This document shows, piece after piece, positions 11,633-24,168 of a stretch of DNA of 64,000 nucleotides. The translations under genes were made by a program, and so were the position numbers. Each line of letters begins with the position of its first letter. The first letter of the stretch is position 1. The stretch comes from Porodaedalea pini (taxonomy: Eukaryota > Basidiomycota > Agaricomycetes > Hymenochaetales > Hymenochaetaceae). Location: NCBI GenBank assembly GCA_002794775.1, contig NBAY01000073.1, positions 147,018-211,017 of the forward strand, in the 5' to 3' direction. The notes below the pieces were generated by a model. The model was not told the DNA's origin and did not search any database. It saw only the letters and a program-made list of their open reading frames with translations.

Positions 11633-14600
11633 TAGGAGGCCAACAGCACTGCAGAAAAGACAGGGTTTGATAGCCGCGCACTGCCAATGGCATCACGACC
11701 GCGTCCGGTCTGTGGCTTATCTTCCCAACAGAATCAGAATCAGAACGGGGAGGACGGAACAGAATGGCCAGCCTCGCACCGAGAGAAGCCGCTGCGCTAT
11801 TCCATTCTACGAACTCAAGCTTCGTGATGCGGGAAGCAGCGCCAGCGCCGGCCGCGACACTGCGTGTGGATTGACCCCGGTGCGGACGTGGAAAATGCTC
11901 TGGACTGAAGACACAGGACAGGCCCCCTTCTTCCTTCTGAACGTGATCATGAATACGAACGTGAAGGCCTGCCAGGTTGCCGCGACGTCGACGGATTGAA
12001 TTGTTCAGAGTTTCCTTTTGCCCCCTCCTCGTGTCTTGTCTTGCTCTCAGGATGTGTATCTTTGCTATCGGCGCGTACGCGCGCAGTACTTATTAGTATA
12101 TATGACACGGAGATTGCATCGCAGGCAGTTGGAAGACACAAACGTGTTTCGCGGGAGTGAGTGTAAACGTTTTCTGATGGCACCGTCTCAGCTGAGAATG
12201 CCGGGCATGTAACAGTGGTATACCCGAACGGCGGATGTCTCCCAGCGACAGACTGCAGGTGCCCCCCTCCGGTCGTCTTGGGATCATACGAGTGCGCGCG
12301 CACGTTGTCAGTGAGACACATGTACAGTTTGCGAGAGTCGACGATGACGACGAGGTTCAGCCTGAGTAGTCCCGAAAGAACAAGGGATCCCAATTGGGGA
12401 TTAATACTGTTTGATTCGAAGATTAGTGGACAATGGACGTTGCAACAGGCCCGGGGAGGGTGGGCGGAAAAGGAGAAGCCGGGAGCGTCCGATCCACGCG
12501 TACGAGACTCAAAGTTCGAGATGCTCGAGCTGACAGAACGAATATTAATGTCGCGTCTCTCGAGCTGAATGGGTTTTCCAAGTCGAGCATGATTGAACCT
12601 TTTCTTTCGCTTTGTTTGCGTGTTCCGAATACGACGTTTGAGTGTACATGCATGCATGCAGAAGCAAGTTTTTGAATGCAAGAATGATAATGGTTCTTGC
12701 GTCCGAGACAGCGAAACACGCGGAAGCAAACTCTGTTTCTTATTGCAATCACAATCACTGGATCACCTTCATCAAGCACATGATCAGACAATCACTCGCC
12801 ATCTGCCCGATGCGTGATCTCATTGCAATCCACACTTGCTGTGTTTTATTGAGAAAGAAGCAGACGCGTGACACAACGATGTGGATTGGAATCTGGACGA
12901 CTGATGACGCGCAACGGCGCTCGCAATTACGGACAAATCACGTACGCGCACGCGAAGAAGGGGCGAATTTTCGTGATTCGATTCGATCCGATTCGATTTG
13001 GATGCTGATGCTGATGACGATTCCGATTCCGATTTCCGACCTCCGCGCGTGTTTGGGATCGGCGTGGACAGTAATAATCGCGTAGTACTACGCGGGACGA
13101 TATTGATGTGCTGCTATGCTTCTGCGCCACCGTCGGTGTTTGTGGGTGGCGTATGCGAGCGGCGGGACCGCGCAGGTGCAAGCGCCCGCGTGCGGATGAT
13201 CATTGGACAATCTTCTAGGTTTCAATCCACGTCGGTTCATGTAAGAGATCATGACACGAACAGATCACATCAGAGCAAAGCCCAGATGCAATACGAAAAA
13301 AAGAATCGCTGAAGACAGAGAGCATTGAGTACTGATAAATGGATTGTTCGCAAAGGCGTTTCGCTGGATCCATGGATGAGGGACGAATCGACAGCGTTCT
13401 TTAATCTGAATTTTGGATTCGGGATTTTAGATTCAGGCCTCTCTGAGTCTGAATGAGTTTCCTTCGTGAGCCGGGTTTTCGCCAGCGCGGGCCGCGGCCG
13501 CGGGTGCGGTGCGGGCACCATCGGACTTCCGACGTCGGGAGTAGAGCCGCAGAGCCGAGTAATTCGAACTCTAAAATGAATGAATATATAAACGAGTAAA
13601 TGGAAAAAAAAATAGGAAAAAAAAGGATTCGGGTGTGTGTGTCAGGTGGGATAAAGCTGAGACACCTTCGCGCGTTCCGAATCGTATGTTAATGTTCTCT
13701 TCCCTGCCTTCCTGTTCTTCTTTTTCCTTCATACCTTCCTTTTCTATTCTCTCTTTTCTTTCAACAGATGTGTCGCGCGTTTGCCGAGTGGATACTTCTT
13801 TTCTCGCTTGAGCTTGTGGAGGGCTTACACGTATGTTGTGGAGATGGAAGAGAGAGGGAAAACACATGATCGTGACATCTGCACGGGGGAGCTGATAAAT
13901 TCGACGATAGCTGGCGACATGGGCCAAGCTGCTGGATGGAAGCACACGTGGGTACATAAAAAGTACATAATTCATGCCCGTCAGTGGAGTGAGTGCAACA
14001 TGAATGAATAAATGAACGAAGAACGGTCGGGGGTCGGGTGTGGGCGAGACTGGGAGTGGAATCCGCCGAGTCGAAGGACGAGGAGAGGAGAGGGCGAAAG
14101 TGTTTCAAGAGCACGTAAGTTATCAAAAACTCTCGAGATGATCTTCTTTGAGAAAGTGCCATACTGGCCAAATATGAATGCTATCTCGGGTAATGATATG
14201 CCAGTGCCGGAGACCGCTGGACATGGGCTTCTGCAAAAATGGGCGCGATGCAAGGAAGCACGGTGCGAATGAGCGAACGAGTGATTTACCTTTCGACCCC
14301 AGAGCGAAGCGACAGGGAAAATTGACAGCGGGATATGATGGACCCGAAGCGGCGGCTTGTTATCTCTTCGACACCTGAATCTGGCCAGATGATGATGGTG
14401 ATGATCGTTCTTTCTCACCCACTTCTCGAGTTTCGGGGTGTGCGTTCGCAGGCAGCCGTGTTTATTTATTCCCTTTCGCTCGAGGGAACCGCCGCGCCCT
14501 CTGCGGGTGCAGCTGACCCGTCAAGGCCATCAAACCGGACGCGCCCGGCGAGCCGACGGAAGCATTCCAGAAGAAGGCGTGTACGACATGTGACCTGTGC

Positions 14601-15111
14601 GTGATTAGATTGGTCACGGCGGAAAGAGGCGATTGGACGCTGCCCGGCGTCGATGTGGGCAGAGAGAAGACTGAGAAGGACGGAATGACGCGAGCTGCCG
14701 CAGACGAGCAGCCCAGAATGGCGCGGTGCGGCGCTCGTCGAGAGCCTGTCTGACGTGTCGACGGCGAAGAGTGCTGGGCGGGACAGGAAGTGTCGGCGGA
14801 GGGAGCGAGAGCGGGCGGTTGTTTGTGGCGCACCCCCAGCTGTGCAGCAGGCTTCAGTTGTCGCTGGAGGCAGCGTCGAGGGAAGCGGTCGAACAAGGTT
14901 CTGTTGGCGACGTTCTGCCGAAAAGCGGCTTTGTTTGCGGGAGATCATCGGGCTGCCCATATCCGGAAGCCAGATTATACGGACGATCCTGGAAAAAAAG
15001 AATACTGGAAAAGAATTGGAATATCATCTATTTATGTAAACTACTCGCTATATATATTCCCAAGGCCCAAAGTCGCCAGACTGCAGCGGTAGGCGCGTCC
15101 AGCTCGATCCT

Positions 15112-17535
15112 ATGCTGCAAACAGACCGTTTCCTCTTCGCCCCGCTCACTCCGCCGCCCGACAACATCAGCCTCGACGTCGACGGCAGCTTCCTCGTCTC
15201 TCCATCCATCCCGCCCTTCAACCCCGCCTCCGCCCGCCCTCGCCTCGAACTCGACATCGGCCGCCCCTTCCTCGGCCAGGCTCCTGCCACCCACTCCGCC
15301 CTGGCCTTCGACCCGCACAGTGCCGCCGCCGGCCTTTCTGCCACGTCCCCCGCCGAGCACGCGTTCCGCTACGCACGCGACTCGGCCCCCACCTCCGCTT
15401 CCGTATCTGCCGTGTCCGGTGGCAATCAAAGTATCTACAGCGTTCCGTCCGCTTTAGAGCACTCCTCCGACGCCGCCACACTCGCCACGGGCGTCTCTGG
15501 TATGTTGCTGTCAATCTTCCCTCCTTGCATGGGCGTCTGCCGCCACCGAATGCTCGAGTCCCCGCCACTCACGTCTTGCCCTGCTCATTAGGTTATCCGT
15601 GCTCTCCTCCCCCTTCAAGGCACCATTCCGAGCATGGTGCAAATCGTGACAAGCTTTCCGGCGCTAGCCAGTTTTCTGCGCAGTCTCCGGCAGACTCCCC
15701 AGCGGGCCAGGCCGCCACGAGCGTCCCGGAAAGACTTAACTTGACTTCGATAAATGCGCAAACTCTACCAGACCACTATCACGCTACGTTTAGCACATCT
15801 GCCCCGTCGGAACAGAGCGAACAGTCCAGACATCTCACTCAGGCTCAGCAAGCTAGTTCGCAGCTACGGACGTCTTCGTCTTCGCTTCACTCCCCCTCCG
15901 ATCGCTTCCCTCCGCTAGCCTCGATGCTTTCTTCCGACCGTTATCCGCGCGTGGATAGATATGCCTTCCCCCCCCAGGACACGAGCGGCGCGTCTCCGAT
16001 CCCTCGGACCACTACTCTACTGCGAAACACTACACGCCGTCCATGACAATGGGTACAGGCTATGGAGCGTCCTCATACACGCTGCATCGAGTCAATCGAA
16101 GCGAGTCGTACTCGGATATTGGAGTAGAGCCCGGCCTGAGTCATGCGGACTGGCAAGAGGAAGAAAGAGAACGTCTCTACATGGACGAACGCGCGAGGGC
16201 TGCCTTCGATCCATACTCCCCTATTCACTCTTCTTTCTCGTCGTCGAATTCGTCCATCGCCACGCCAGGACTGCCCTCCCCGCATGCGGCCTCGTACCAC
16301 CACTCGCAGACCTCTCGCAGCTACGCCGGTCCGCCCGGCGGTGCCTATCCGCTCTATGGCTCGTCCGAAGACGTGTCTTACGATGCCAGACCGCAGACCA
16401 GTTCGGACGACTCGAATTCGCCATCTTATGCGTACGCACATGCACCTTCTGGCTCCCGGAGCCAGCCGGCCACGTTGCCCCCGCACCAAGCAGACTATGC
16501 AAACTATGCAGGTGCTGACCCCTCGTCGAAGACCTATTCGTTCGTTTCGCTCCCCGGGAATACGGTGCGCAAGCGTCCTAGACGCCGATATGATGAGATT
16601 GAACGTCTGTATTCGTGCAACTTCCCTGGCTGCACGAAGGCGTATGGGACCCTGAATCATCTGAATGCGCATGTCAACATGCAAAAGCACGGTTCAAAGA
16701 GACATCCTAATGGTGAGTCGTGCTTTTAATTTCTACTTGAACATTGGGCGAAGACTGGTTCTTCTTGACATGTTTTATCTCAAATGTTATTGGCACGAGC
16801 TGTATCTGACTACAATGTCTTTCCTTGACATACCATTCAGAATTCAAGGAGATGCGGAAACAATGGCGAAAGATGAAGAAAGAGCAGGAGAACGAGAGGG
16901 AGCACATGGTTCATGTTGAAAGTCAGCCGAGCTCTGGGAACGGCAGTCTTTCGGAAGTGATGCGCCGTCGACGCGCCACGGACCCTAGTCCGTATGGACT
17001 TCATTCGATGAATCCCGAGGAGGACGTTAATGTGAATGGTCTCCCTTCGGGCCCGGTGGCGTCCTCCGTGAATGATCCGTTGGGGATGTCTTCCCTCGAC
17101 GTATCCTCGTATGGGCTTGGCTCGGGTCTGTCAATGAATGTCGGCTCCGACCCCATGAGTGGCATGGGCGTTGGTGCCGGATATGGCCACCAGCATTACG
17201 CGTCTCCGACTGCGTATCAGAGCCAGCAGCAGCGTCCGCCCATCTCGCCGGTGTCCCCTACCGGACACTCGGATACGTACGGGCGTTACACATCGAATGG
17301 ATCAGGACTTGCGCCCCTCCCCGAATCTCCCACCAATTATTATGCGCAGCCGGGCGATTACGAGCACGACGGTACCCGTACGCCACCACCGCGCAACCAG
17401 CTCCCGCCCGACGCCACGCTCTGCTCGGCATACTCACATTCGCAACAGCCCGACATGGGAAACGATGGGTACGCGTTGCCTAGCCTGTCGTCTGCCACCC
17501 GCATGGACCACCGTGGACATCATAATTCTCAGTAA
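15112..17535 (+). CDS. Con7-like C2H2 zinc-finger transcription factor (apparent 1-base frameshift)
   Basis: Three exons: 15112–15499, 15592–16712 and 16841–17535, with GT–AG introns. The N-terminal half is Ser/Pro/His-rich and low complexity. The diagnostic part is at about 16560–16890: a basic run KRPRRRYDEIERLY, a single finger C-x4-C-x12-H-x5-H (CNFPGC … HLNAHVNMQKH), then EFKEMRKQWRKMKKEQ. This arrangement is that of the Con7 family, nuclear regulators of morphogenesis in filamentous fungi. The C-terminal half is Gly/Ser/Tyr/Pro-rich, a likely activation region. Exon 2 changes frame at a C8 run (15968–15975): the upstream frame runs on to a stop at 16046, whereas the finger frame is open from before 16000 (DHYSTAKHYTP). 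No intron of usable length bridges the two, so a one-base length change in the C run, or a sequencing error, is likely. Long gene-poor DNA flanks it on both sides. Confidence 0.85.
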
Positions 17536-18964
17536 GGCACGTCTCTGCCGGCCTAATCACACACGCAGATTCTGCGTGCGACTCATCCTCGACGCGCCTG
17601 CTTCCCCTTCTTTTCTTTATATTTCCTTTCCTTTTTTGTTCTGTGCAGTGGATCGAGCTCTGTCTCTCAATTATCACATCCTAATTCTTTTCTTGTCGGC
17701 GAAACAGCGCATCGGAGTCTATTTTCTCGTCTCTTTCTACGTGTCAACAACATTGGAACCCTCTGGGAAACAGCTTACTCGTATGCAACTTATAACATTT
17801 CATATCAATTGCCCTTACTTTCCTCCTTCCTCCTATTGCGTGTCCGCGTGCGATCGGTGCTCTTCCCTCCTTTCATCGGCCTGTTTGTAATTCTATCGGA
17901 CCATTGCCTCCTTGTCCTTCCTGTCCCCCTCCCGTTCCCTATACACTGTACCTCCTGCGGCCTGCCTCGCCTGATCGCTCGTCCTCGCCTTGGAACATCC
18001 TCTTGCATTTCCCCTACTTCTTTTACGTGTTCTTCTTTTCTTTCTTTTCTTTTGCAAGCCTTATAGTTGTGAACCCACATGTAATGCCCGTGCAGTGTCG
18101 ACGTACTTCGCATGTGCGGGCGGCCGGAGCTCGGTTTATAGGTACTTAGTAAATAGTGTATATCACATATCCTTCTTTTCTTCGCTATGCAAACTGCAGT
18201 ATTCTTTCCACCTATAGCCGGGCCTCGTTTACTCGTGCCGCTGCTTCTGCTCGCCTTGGATGTGTTCAACTTGAAAGAGGTATGCGCGATTGCGGAGAAC
18301 ATAAAGTTAAAATTCTAAGCCACGGGGTTGTGATCGTGTACCGGAGACGCCGCATCGGCCCTTCCCTTCGGATTCCAATGCACATGTCATTCGCGCGCTC
18401 CAGGTGTGCGGGAAGCGCTACGGAGTGCGAATGCTGCGAGAACGTGCGTGCGGGATGCGTGTACGCGTATTGTAATTATGCTCATGCGATTGCTGCTTTT
18501 GCGTCGACGGATGCGCGCTGTGGTCGCGATTTAGGGCTCTGTACATGTGTGGCGTGCTTGGAAATCGAATGCGATCGTCCTCTGGGTCCCGGGAGCTGGG
18601 TAACTGGCGGAAGTGAGCAGAGCCGGCGATGGTAATAGTATAGAGACATCCTGTACACTTCCCCCTTCCCTCCCCCCCTTCTTTCATTTTCCATTCAGAC
18701 CCGCACGATGGACAGGGACAGCACGACGCTAGTAGGGGCTTCTGCAGGCGTTTATCGCGCAGAGGGCGGCCATCGAGACGAATTTCATTTCCGAGTTCAC
18801 CATCACATCCTGTAGCTTGGAGGACATACATACTGTATGTGCTAATATTAGTAATGTTCTTCGAGCCTCGAGGGATCGTGAGTCTGATCTGCATACGCTC
18901 AGATCCGTCGAAACGATTCATCATTCGTCGTCGTCGCCGATGAAAAGGAGAAGAAGACGAGATG

Positions 18965-18981
18965 CCCCCCCCCCCCCCCCC
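18965..18981. repeat. Poly-C tract, 17 bases
   Basis: An uninterrupted C run, 144 bases before a second C18 run and followed by AT-palindrome sequence. Confidence 0.95.
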
Positions 18982-19124
18982 TCTTTGGACTCTTTGGAGA
19001 GTTTGCTGAGATTGAGATTAATATTAATATTGAAAAGCCCCCGCGCGTGATACGCGTTTCGCATCGGGCGATCAGACGTGAGGTGATGCGCCGCATCGGC
19101 ATTAATATCGGCGGCGGCGGAGGT

Positions 19125-19142
19125 CCCCCCCCCCCCCCCCCC
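19125..19142. repeat. Poly-C tract, 18 bases
   Basis: An uninterrupted C run preceded by a short GGC repeat (GGCGGCGGCGGAGG). Confidence 0.95.
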
Positions 19143-20146
19143 ATCGGATTCCGACGCCCCGCGAAACGATGACGGCACCCCAGGTTTGTATTGATATTCC
19201 GTAGTTGAAGAGTTTCGTCTATGTGGCGCGCACGTGATAATGATAGTACTAGTGCCAGCGGAGCGCAGATGCGGCGAGATGCTTGACGATGCTTGGTGTG
19301 CGAAGCTTGGAAGCATGGGATTATTTTCCCAGAGGAATACTGACATTGGAAGCGCGGACGGAGTGGGCGGACGGGCGGGAGCAGAAAAACAGTCGCCTGC
19401 GAAGCCTTCCGAACGCCCGCGCGCTTATCTGCAGGCTCAGAGGGGGGCCAGCGGATTGGCGTTCGGAAGTCGGGACAAGTCGACCAAGTGTACAATATTA
19501 ATATTGATATTGCATTCGAAGAAGAACAGCCGCCCAGGAATACTGTGGATAAATTGTTGTGACGCGAGTGAACTCTGAAGGTGGAATGGAAGGCGGGGAT
19601 TAAATGCGCTTTTTTTTTTTTTTTCAAGTGGTACGCCAATGGCATACGTGTAACGTAGTACATACATGCACTCTATCCGCTGCTTGACGCCACCACGCGT
19701 CCAGCGCGCGAGCCGGCGACGTTCTCAATCTCAGGTGCGTTGCGTTGCGTTGCGTCGCGAGCTGACAGTGGCAAGATGGCTGACTGGCTCGCATCAGCGG
19801 ATCAAGATACCCAATCTGAAAAAAAAAAAGAGGAAAACTCTATAAGCTGTCAAATATTAATCTGGGATGTTTGCACCCCGCCCTATCTCCCTCTTCATTC
19901 TGAGCGCTATTTTCATTACTGCAAGAATCATCATCATCAGTGACGCGCGACCTTTCCATTGACGTGGAGACACCGCATTACGTTCCGACAAGCGCGGGTG
20001 GCACGGGCGTGTGCTGGAATTCTGCGCGTTTCATGAAAGCGGGCATCCCTCTGAGTCTGAAGTACGTTTGGAGTCAGGCGGCGGGTTCGCGATGTCGTTC
20101 TGTGGACTTCGATATCTTGCTTCCGGAGTGATGTTGATCCTGAGAT

Positions 20147-20161
20147 GGGGGGGGGGGGGGG
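20147..20161. repeat. Poly-G tract, 15 bases
   Basis: An uninterrupted G run in noncoding sequence. A CTTC-type repeat (TTCCTTCCTTCCTTC) follows at about 20217–20234. Confidence 0.95.
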
Positions 20162-23100
20162 CGTTTTGGATGTTTGTCTAGAAACTCTGAAAAAATAAAA
20201 CTAGATTCTCGAATCTTCCTTCCTTCCTTCCTTCTTGCTTTCCTTTGTGCCATTTCTAGAACCCGGAGAAACAGCCAGTTATTCTTCATTTGACACAAAA
20301 TCGAGCTTCGCGTGTTCCTGCTTCTCCCGTATCATGACGCACGCATTGGAAGAGGCTTCAGCAGAAGGGCCTACCGGTACTTGAGCGGTATTCAGAATTC
20401 ACCCTAGCCATGTCATTGCTAGTGAAACAGTAATTCATAATTTGATTTGCAAGAAGTACATGTACGTAGTCTGAGAGTTCCACCGACGCGAGAGCAGATA
20501 TAGCCTGCATAACGGAAAGTATGAAAATCGTCAGAACTCTCGTAAAGCGGCATGGCTTCGGATCAGACACTTTGCTCCTCCCCCCCCCCCCTCCCCACAT
20601 AGGAGCGTGGAACTTGGAACTTGGAAGGGGGAGTGAAACATGTTCTTCGTTCCCCGCCACATCGCCATTCATGGATGCTGAACGCCCATTAGCTCGATCT
20701 TCGCGTTCTTGAAGATCGTTCACGGCGGGTCCCTCTTCTGTCCCGAACAGCCCCGAAATCTCCCATGGCTAATGCATTAGCGCTGGGGCGTTCTATTAGT
20801 ATGACCCAACTGATCAACCACAGATCTAGAGCTTGCACTCTCGGGCAGACCCATGCGCGGAGCGGAAGGTGTACGTATGGGTTCCCATCCCCGCGGACTC
20901 TTCAGCATGTCGAATTGGATGTTCTCTCCACGTGTGTCAGTGCGCCGAAAGCCAGCAGAGCGATGGCGGAATCCTTAAGATCTCAAGAATCTCGAATACA
21001 AAATTCATCATACGGCTGACATGATGAACTAAGGTTTCGGCCAGCGCATCGCAAGTCCATATAGATTCGACAAATCGGACTAACAAGCACCGAAAAGCAT
21101 GTCATTAATATGCGCTCAAGAAAGAAAAAAAAAAGAAAAAAAAAGAAATGTTTTGAGGAGCGTGGCATCCGAAGTCGTTTGAAATTTGCTCACCGCGAAG
21201 CATATTGGCAAAAGGTAGGGAGAACGGCCGGTAAGCAACCTGAAGTCCTCACGTCAAACGCACAGTTTCGCCAAAGATAATTGGCTAATACTGGCCAGCG
21301 TGTGACACCAAGGGACTGAGAAAACGGTCAAGTATGACTTTCCGTGGGAGGGGGATGATTCTGCGACAGAGATAGCCTCCTTGACGGCAGAGAGAATATT
21401 CATGTCGAGCTTCCTCATTTATCTCGTTTTCTTTTTTTTCCGCTTCGTACGACCAAAAAACGAACGTCTAATTCCGGATGGAATAAGATCCACCGGGTCA
21501 TATTAATATTGACCGCGCCTTTTCATTCGCCGCTTTTGCCAATGATAAGATCTCGAAGTGCAGTAGTTTCCGTTAGGTAGTAATATAGAACAAGCCGGTA
21601 GCCCTCAGCGCGTGAAACACAAAGATCTCTTCTCCCAGAACATTATTTCCGCGGCCGCAGAGGCAAAAAGAACGTTTCCTTTTCGCTTGTTGGCACGGTC
21701 GTTCAAAGAAGCAAAACAACGGTTAACGAATGGTGGAGAGAAAAAAAGAGCTCTCGTCTTCAACAAACACTTACCATCTTCCAGAATTGCGCGTGGCGCT
21801 TGTACCGTCATTAAATTAGGCCTTCACCTTAGCGTCGAACACCTTTCGGACTCGTGAACTTCCTGAGTTCGGGACGCGTAAAATCGAAGTCGTATACGGG
21901 TTACAGAAAAAGCAAGATGAATTAAGGTCAGACACTAAAGCAGGGTGGCCGAGATATGACGTGTAATTTTAAGAGATGAATCGTCTCGGGCGTGACGGTC
22001 GAGAGGGGATCCAAAAGAAAACTTGGAATGAGCCATGACGTGACTGCTCGACTATTTTTACATGGCTTATCTGTCACACTTCCTACCCTCCTTATATGCA
22101 TGATCATCTCAGTGATCTCACTGCTCACTGTAAGCAAATTGCATATGAACAGACTCCTCGACTCGGCTTTGCATCCAGTGACAAAGCTATACCATTGTGT
22201 TGGTTATGAAGCTCATTTCATACGTGGTTCATAGATGATTGGTTGAAGTTATTTTTTTCTTTCGTGATGCCTTATTTGGATGCTGATCTTCTCAAATTGG
22301 GGCAAGAGCATGTCAAATCGTGAGTCTAGTTCTGTGAAAAGTAATATAAATGGAAAATACAGTACAAATTCTCGTAATGCATAGGATTTTGTTGGCGAAA
22401 AAAACCGGACATCTCTGCCAAAATACTAAGACATACTGCACAGCCTCTGTAATGCATTTGGCGTCGGGTGGGAACGGAGTGTATGCATTATGAGAATTTG
22501 TACGCAAGTATTGCTTCAAATCATGTATGTTTCGTCCTATGAGAAATCTCACCAGTCTGTCACTTCTACACGTACACAAGTATGTATCTGGTAAGTCGAA
22601 AGGCTACTAGGACATGACTACAAACGATCGAGTGTCCGCCGCCCGCCTTTGTTTGGAACATCAGGAAGACTGCGCCAGGTGTTTCAATAATGCCTTGAAT
22701 CGAGAACCTCGTGTATCATCCTTCCATCATCTCCGACTCCCTGGGTCCATTTGAGTATCTCAAACCTTTTGTAGAGACCGGCCCGACGGACCTAAAGGCA
22801 AAGTCCACGCCGAAATTGAGTTGCCGAAGTACAATTACTACCGCTATTTGCGTATTCCGCACAATTAACGCAGGAACTTCTTCCCTCACGATCTTCGGAC
22901 TCGGGGAGGCCAATAAGAGGGCGTAGCTAAAAGCGCAGCGTTCGGCGGAGTTGCATTGGCCCACAAGAAGCATCGAAACTTTGTCAGTTAAATATGGTCG
23001 GACAGATGCGGGATTATAGCCTGTACATTCAGGATTTAGAATACAGAAGGTCCAGGCTGGGAGAAAGAACCCAAAAATGAGAATAGAATTGCACCGCACG

Positions 23101-24168
23101 AAGGACTGTATGTCCAAGCTTCAATTTGTATTTTGACTGCGCAGTATGCATGTGGTATGAAGCTGTTGTTTCCAAACTCACGTAGAAGCCCGTCTCAGCG
23201 GGGAATTTCTTTCAAATAAGCGTCGATGGAGGCGATAGAGCGCGCAAGAATACGTCTGGGCTTCGTAACTCACTTGAAAGAAGGACAGGTTGTTTCTGAA
23301 TTTATCGATTGCTTCAGCTCTGTCCACCTGCCCGCTCGAAGTTAGAGTTCTCAGGAAAGTCTCGAGGCAACTCAATATCGAATGGGTTTGCTCCGCCATA
23401 AAAAGCACCGTGATCAATGCTCTGCGGCTCAAGGTAACTTCCGGACAGATGCCTCGCTATGGACGAGTTGAGCCAATCCGGTTATAATGGGCAAACCTTG
23501 TACGATAAGGCCTTTTGGTCGACGCAAAAAGTAGCACCGCAGAAGGATTGGGCATCTTGAGATATTGGGGAAGAGGATTTTCGACGCTAGAGTGCATCGG
23601 TTGCAATGTTATTGCCAATCAGTGCTTCTAGGTCTCAAGTCATTTGCATGTTGGATCGTCCGAGTATCTGATACCGCGACATAGATTCCGAGGAAGGTGC
23701 GAGGTAGATCATGGGGAAAGGTCGAAATTGGATAGAGTGCAAGTGGAAGTCTACCCCGGCGTGGAACTGATGCAGATAATGCTCGATTTATGAGATATTT
23801 TCCAGAAAGACATTTACAAAGTGCGCAGAGGGCCATTGCCGAGAGAGATAAGAGTAGTGCATCGAGAAAGCGGTCGTAGAGTAATTTAGACATGACAGAG
23901 GTGTAGCAAGTTAGTTTCCAGCCGTTCAACAGAAGCTCATATAAGTGTGAGTATATATGGCAGTTGGAACCCACCGTTCCACAACGGGATTATTGCGTCA
24001 TGACAATCTCGAACGAGTACCTCTGCGCTTTCCTTCGAGTTCCCATCTACCTCGCGAACAACTATTTCCTCGGGCGCAAGAAAGCATTGTCTATGCAGAG
24101 AGTGCTAATTGAAGTCTTGCTTGAGTTATAATAGATCGCTTGCAAGTTTCGACGACTCATTAGCAACG

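Larger units (their letters stand above)
6562..15111. other. Long gene-poor region upstream of the Con7-like regulator
   Basis: About 8.5 kb contains no gene I can defend. Open frames up to 260 codons occur but overlap on both strands, are Arg/Ser/His-rich and lack motifs, as expected in GC-rich noncoding DNA. Visible contents: a possible decayed coding stretch at 6.8–8.2 kb, a 17-base G run, a (CAG)6 tract, GATTCG/GATTCC-type low-complexity near 12.97–13.03 kb, and repeated ATATTAAT palindromes. Part of it may be promoter and 5' UTR of the transcription factor that starts at 15112; long upstream regions are common for fungal developmental regulators. Confidence 0.5.
17536..24168. other. Second long gene-poor region
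   Basis: About 6.6 kb without a supportable gene. It holds a pyrimidine-rich stretch just after the transcription factor (17.6–18.05 kb, likely 3' UTR), four homopolymer G/C runs, and most of the window's ATATTAAT/ATTAATAT motifs (19017–21509). Open frames such as 18899–19663 (-) contain the poly-C runs as poly-Gly/Pro and are shadows. Confidence 0.5.

Noticed and set aside
11947..12729. 260-codon minus-strand frame
   Set aside because: Ser/Arg/His-rich with no motif, overlapped by frames of similar length on the other strand.
14726..15457. 243-codon plus-strand frame
   Set aside because: Its second half is an out-of-frame reading of the Con7-like gene's first exon (Ser/Thr/Pro shadow).
18899..19663. 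254-codon minus-strand frame with Gly-rich runs
   Set aside because: The runs come from the poly-C tracts; no conserved segment.
22716..23974. Hydrophobic minus-strand frames resembling basidiomycete multi-pass membrane proteins (DUF6533-like end around 23850–23950)
   Set aside because: The similarity is only a LYELLL…LLYD-type pattern; the exons could not be assembled and stops intervene, so it is not called.
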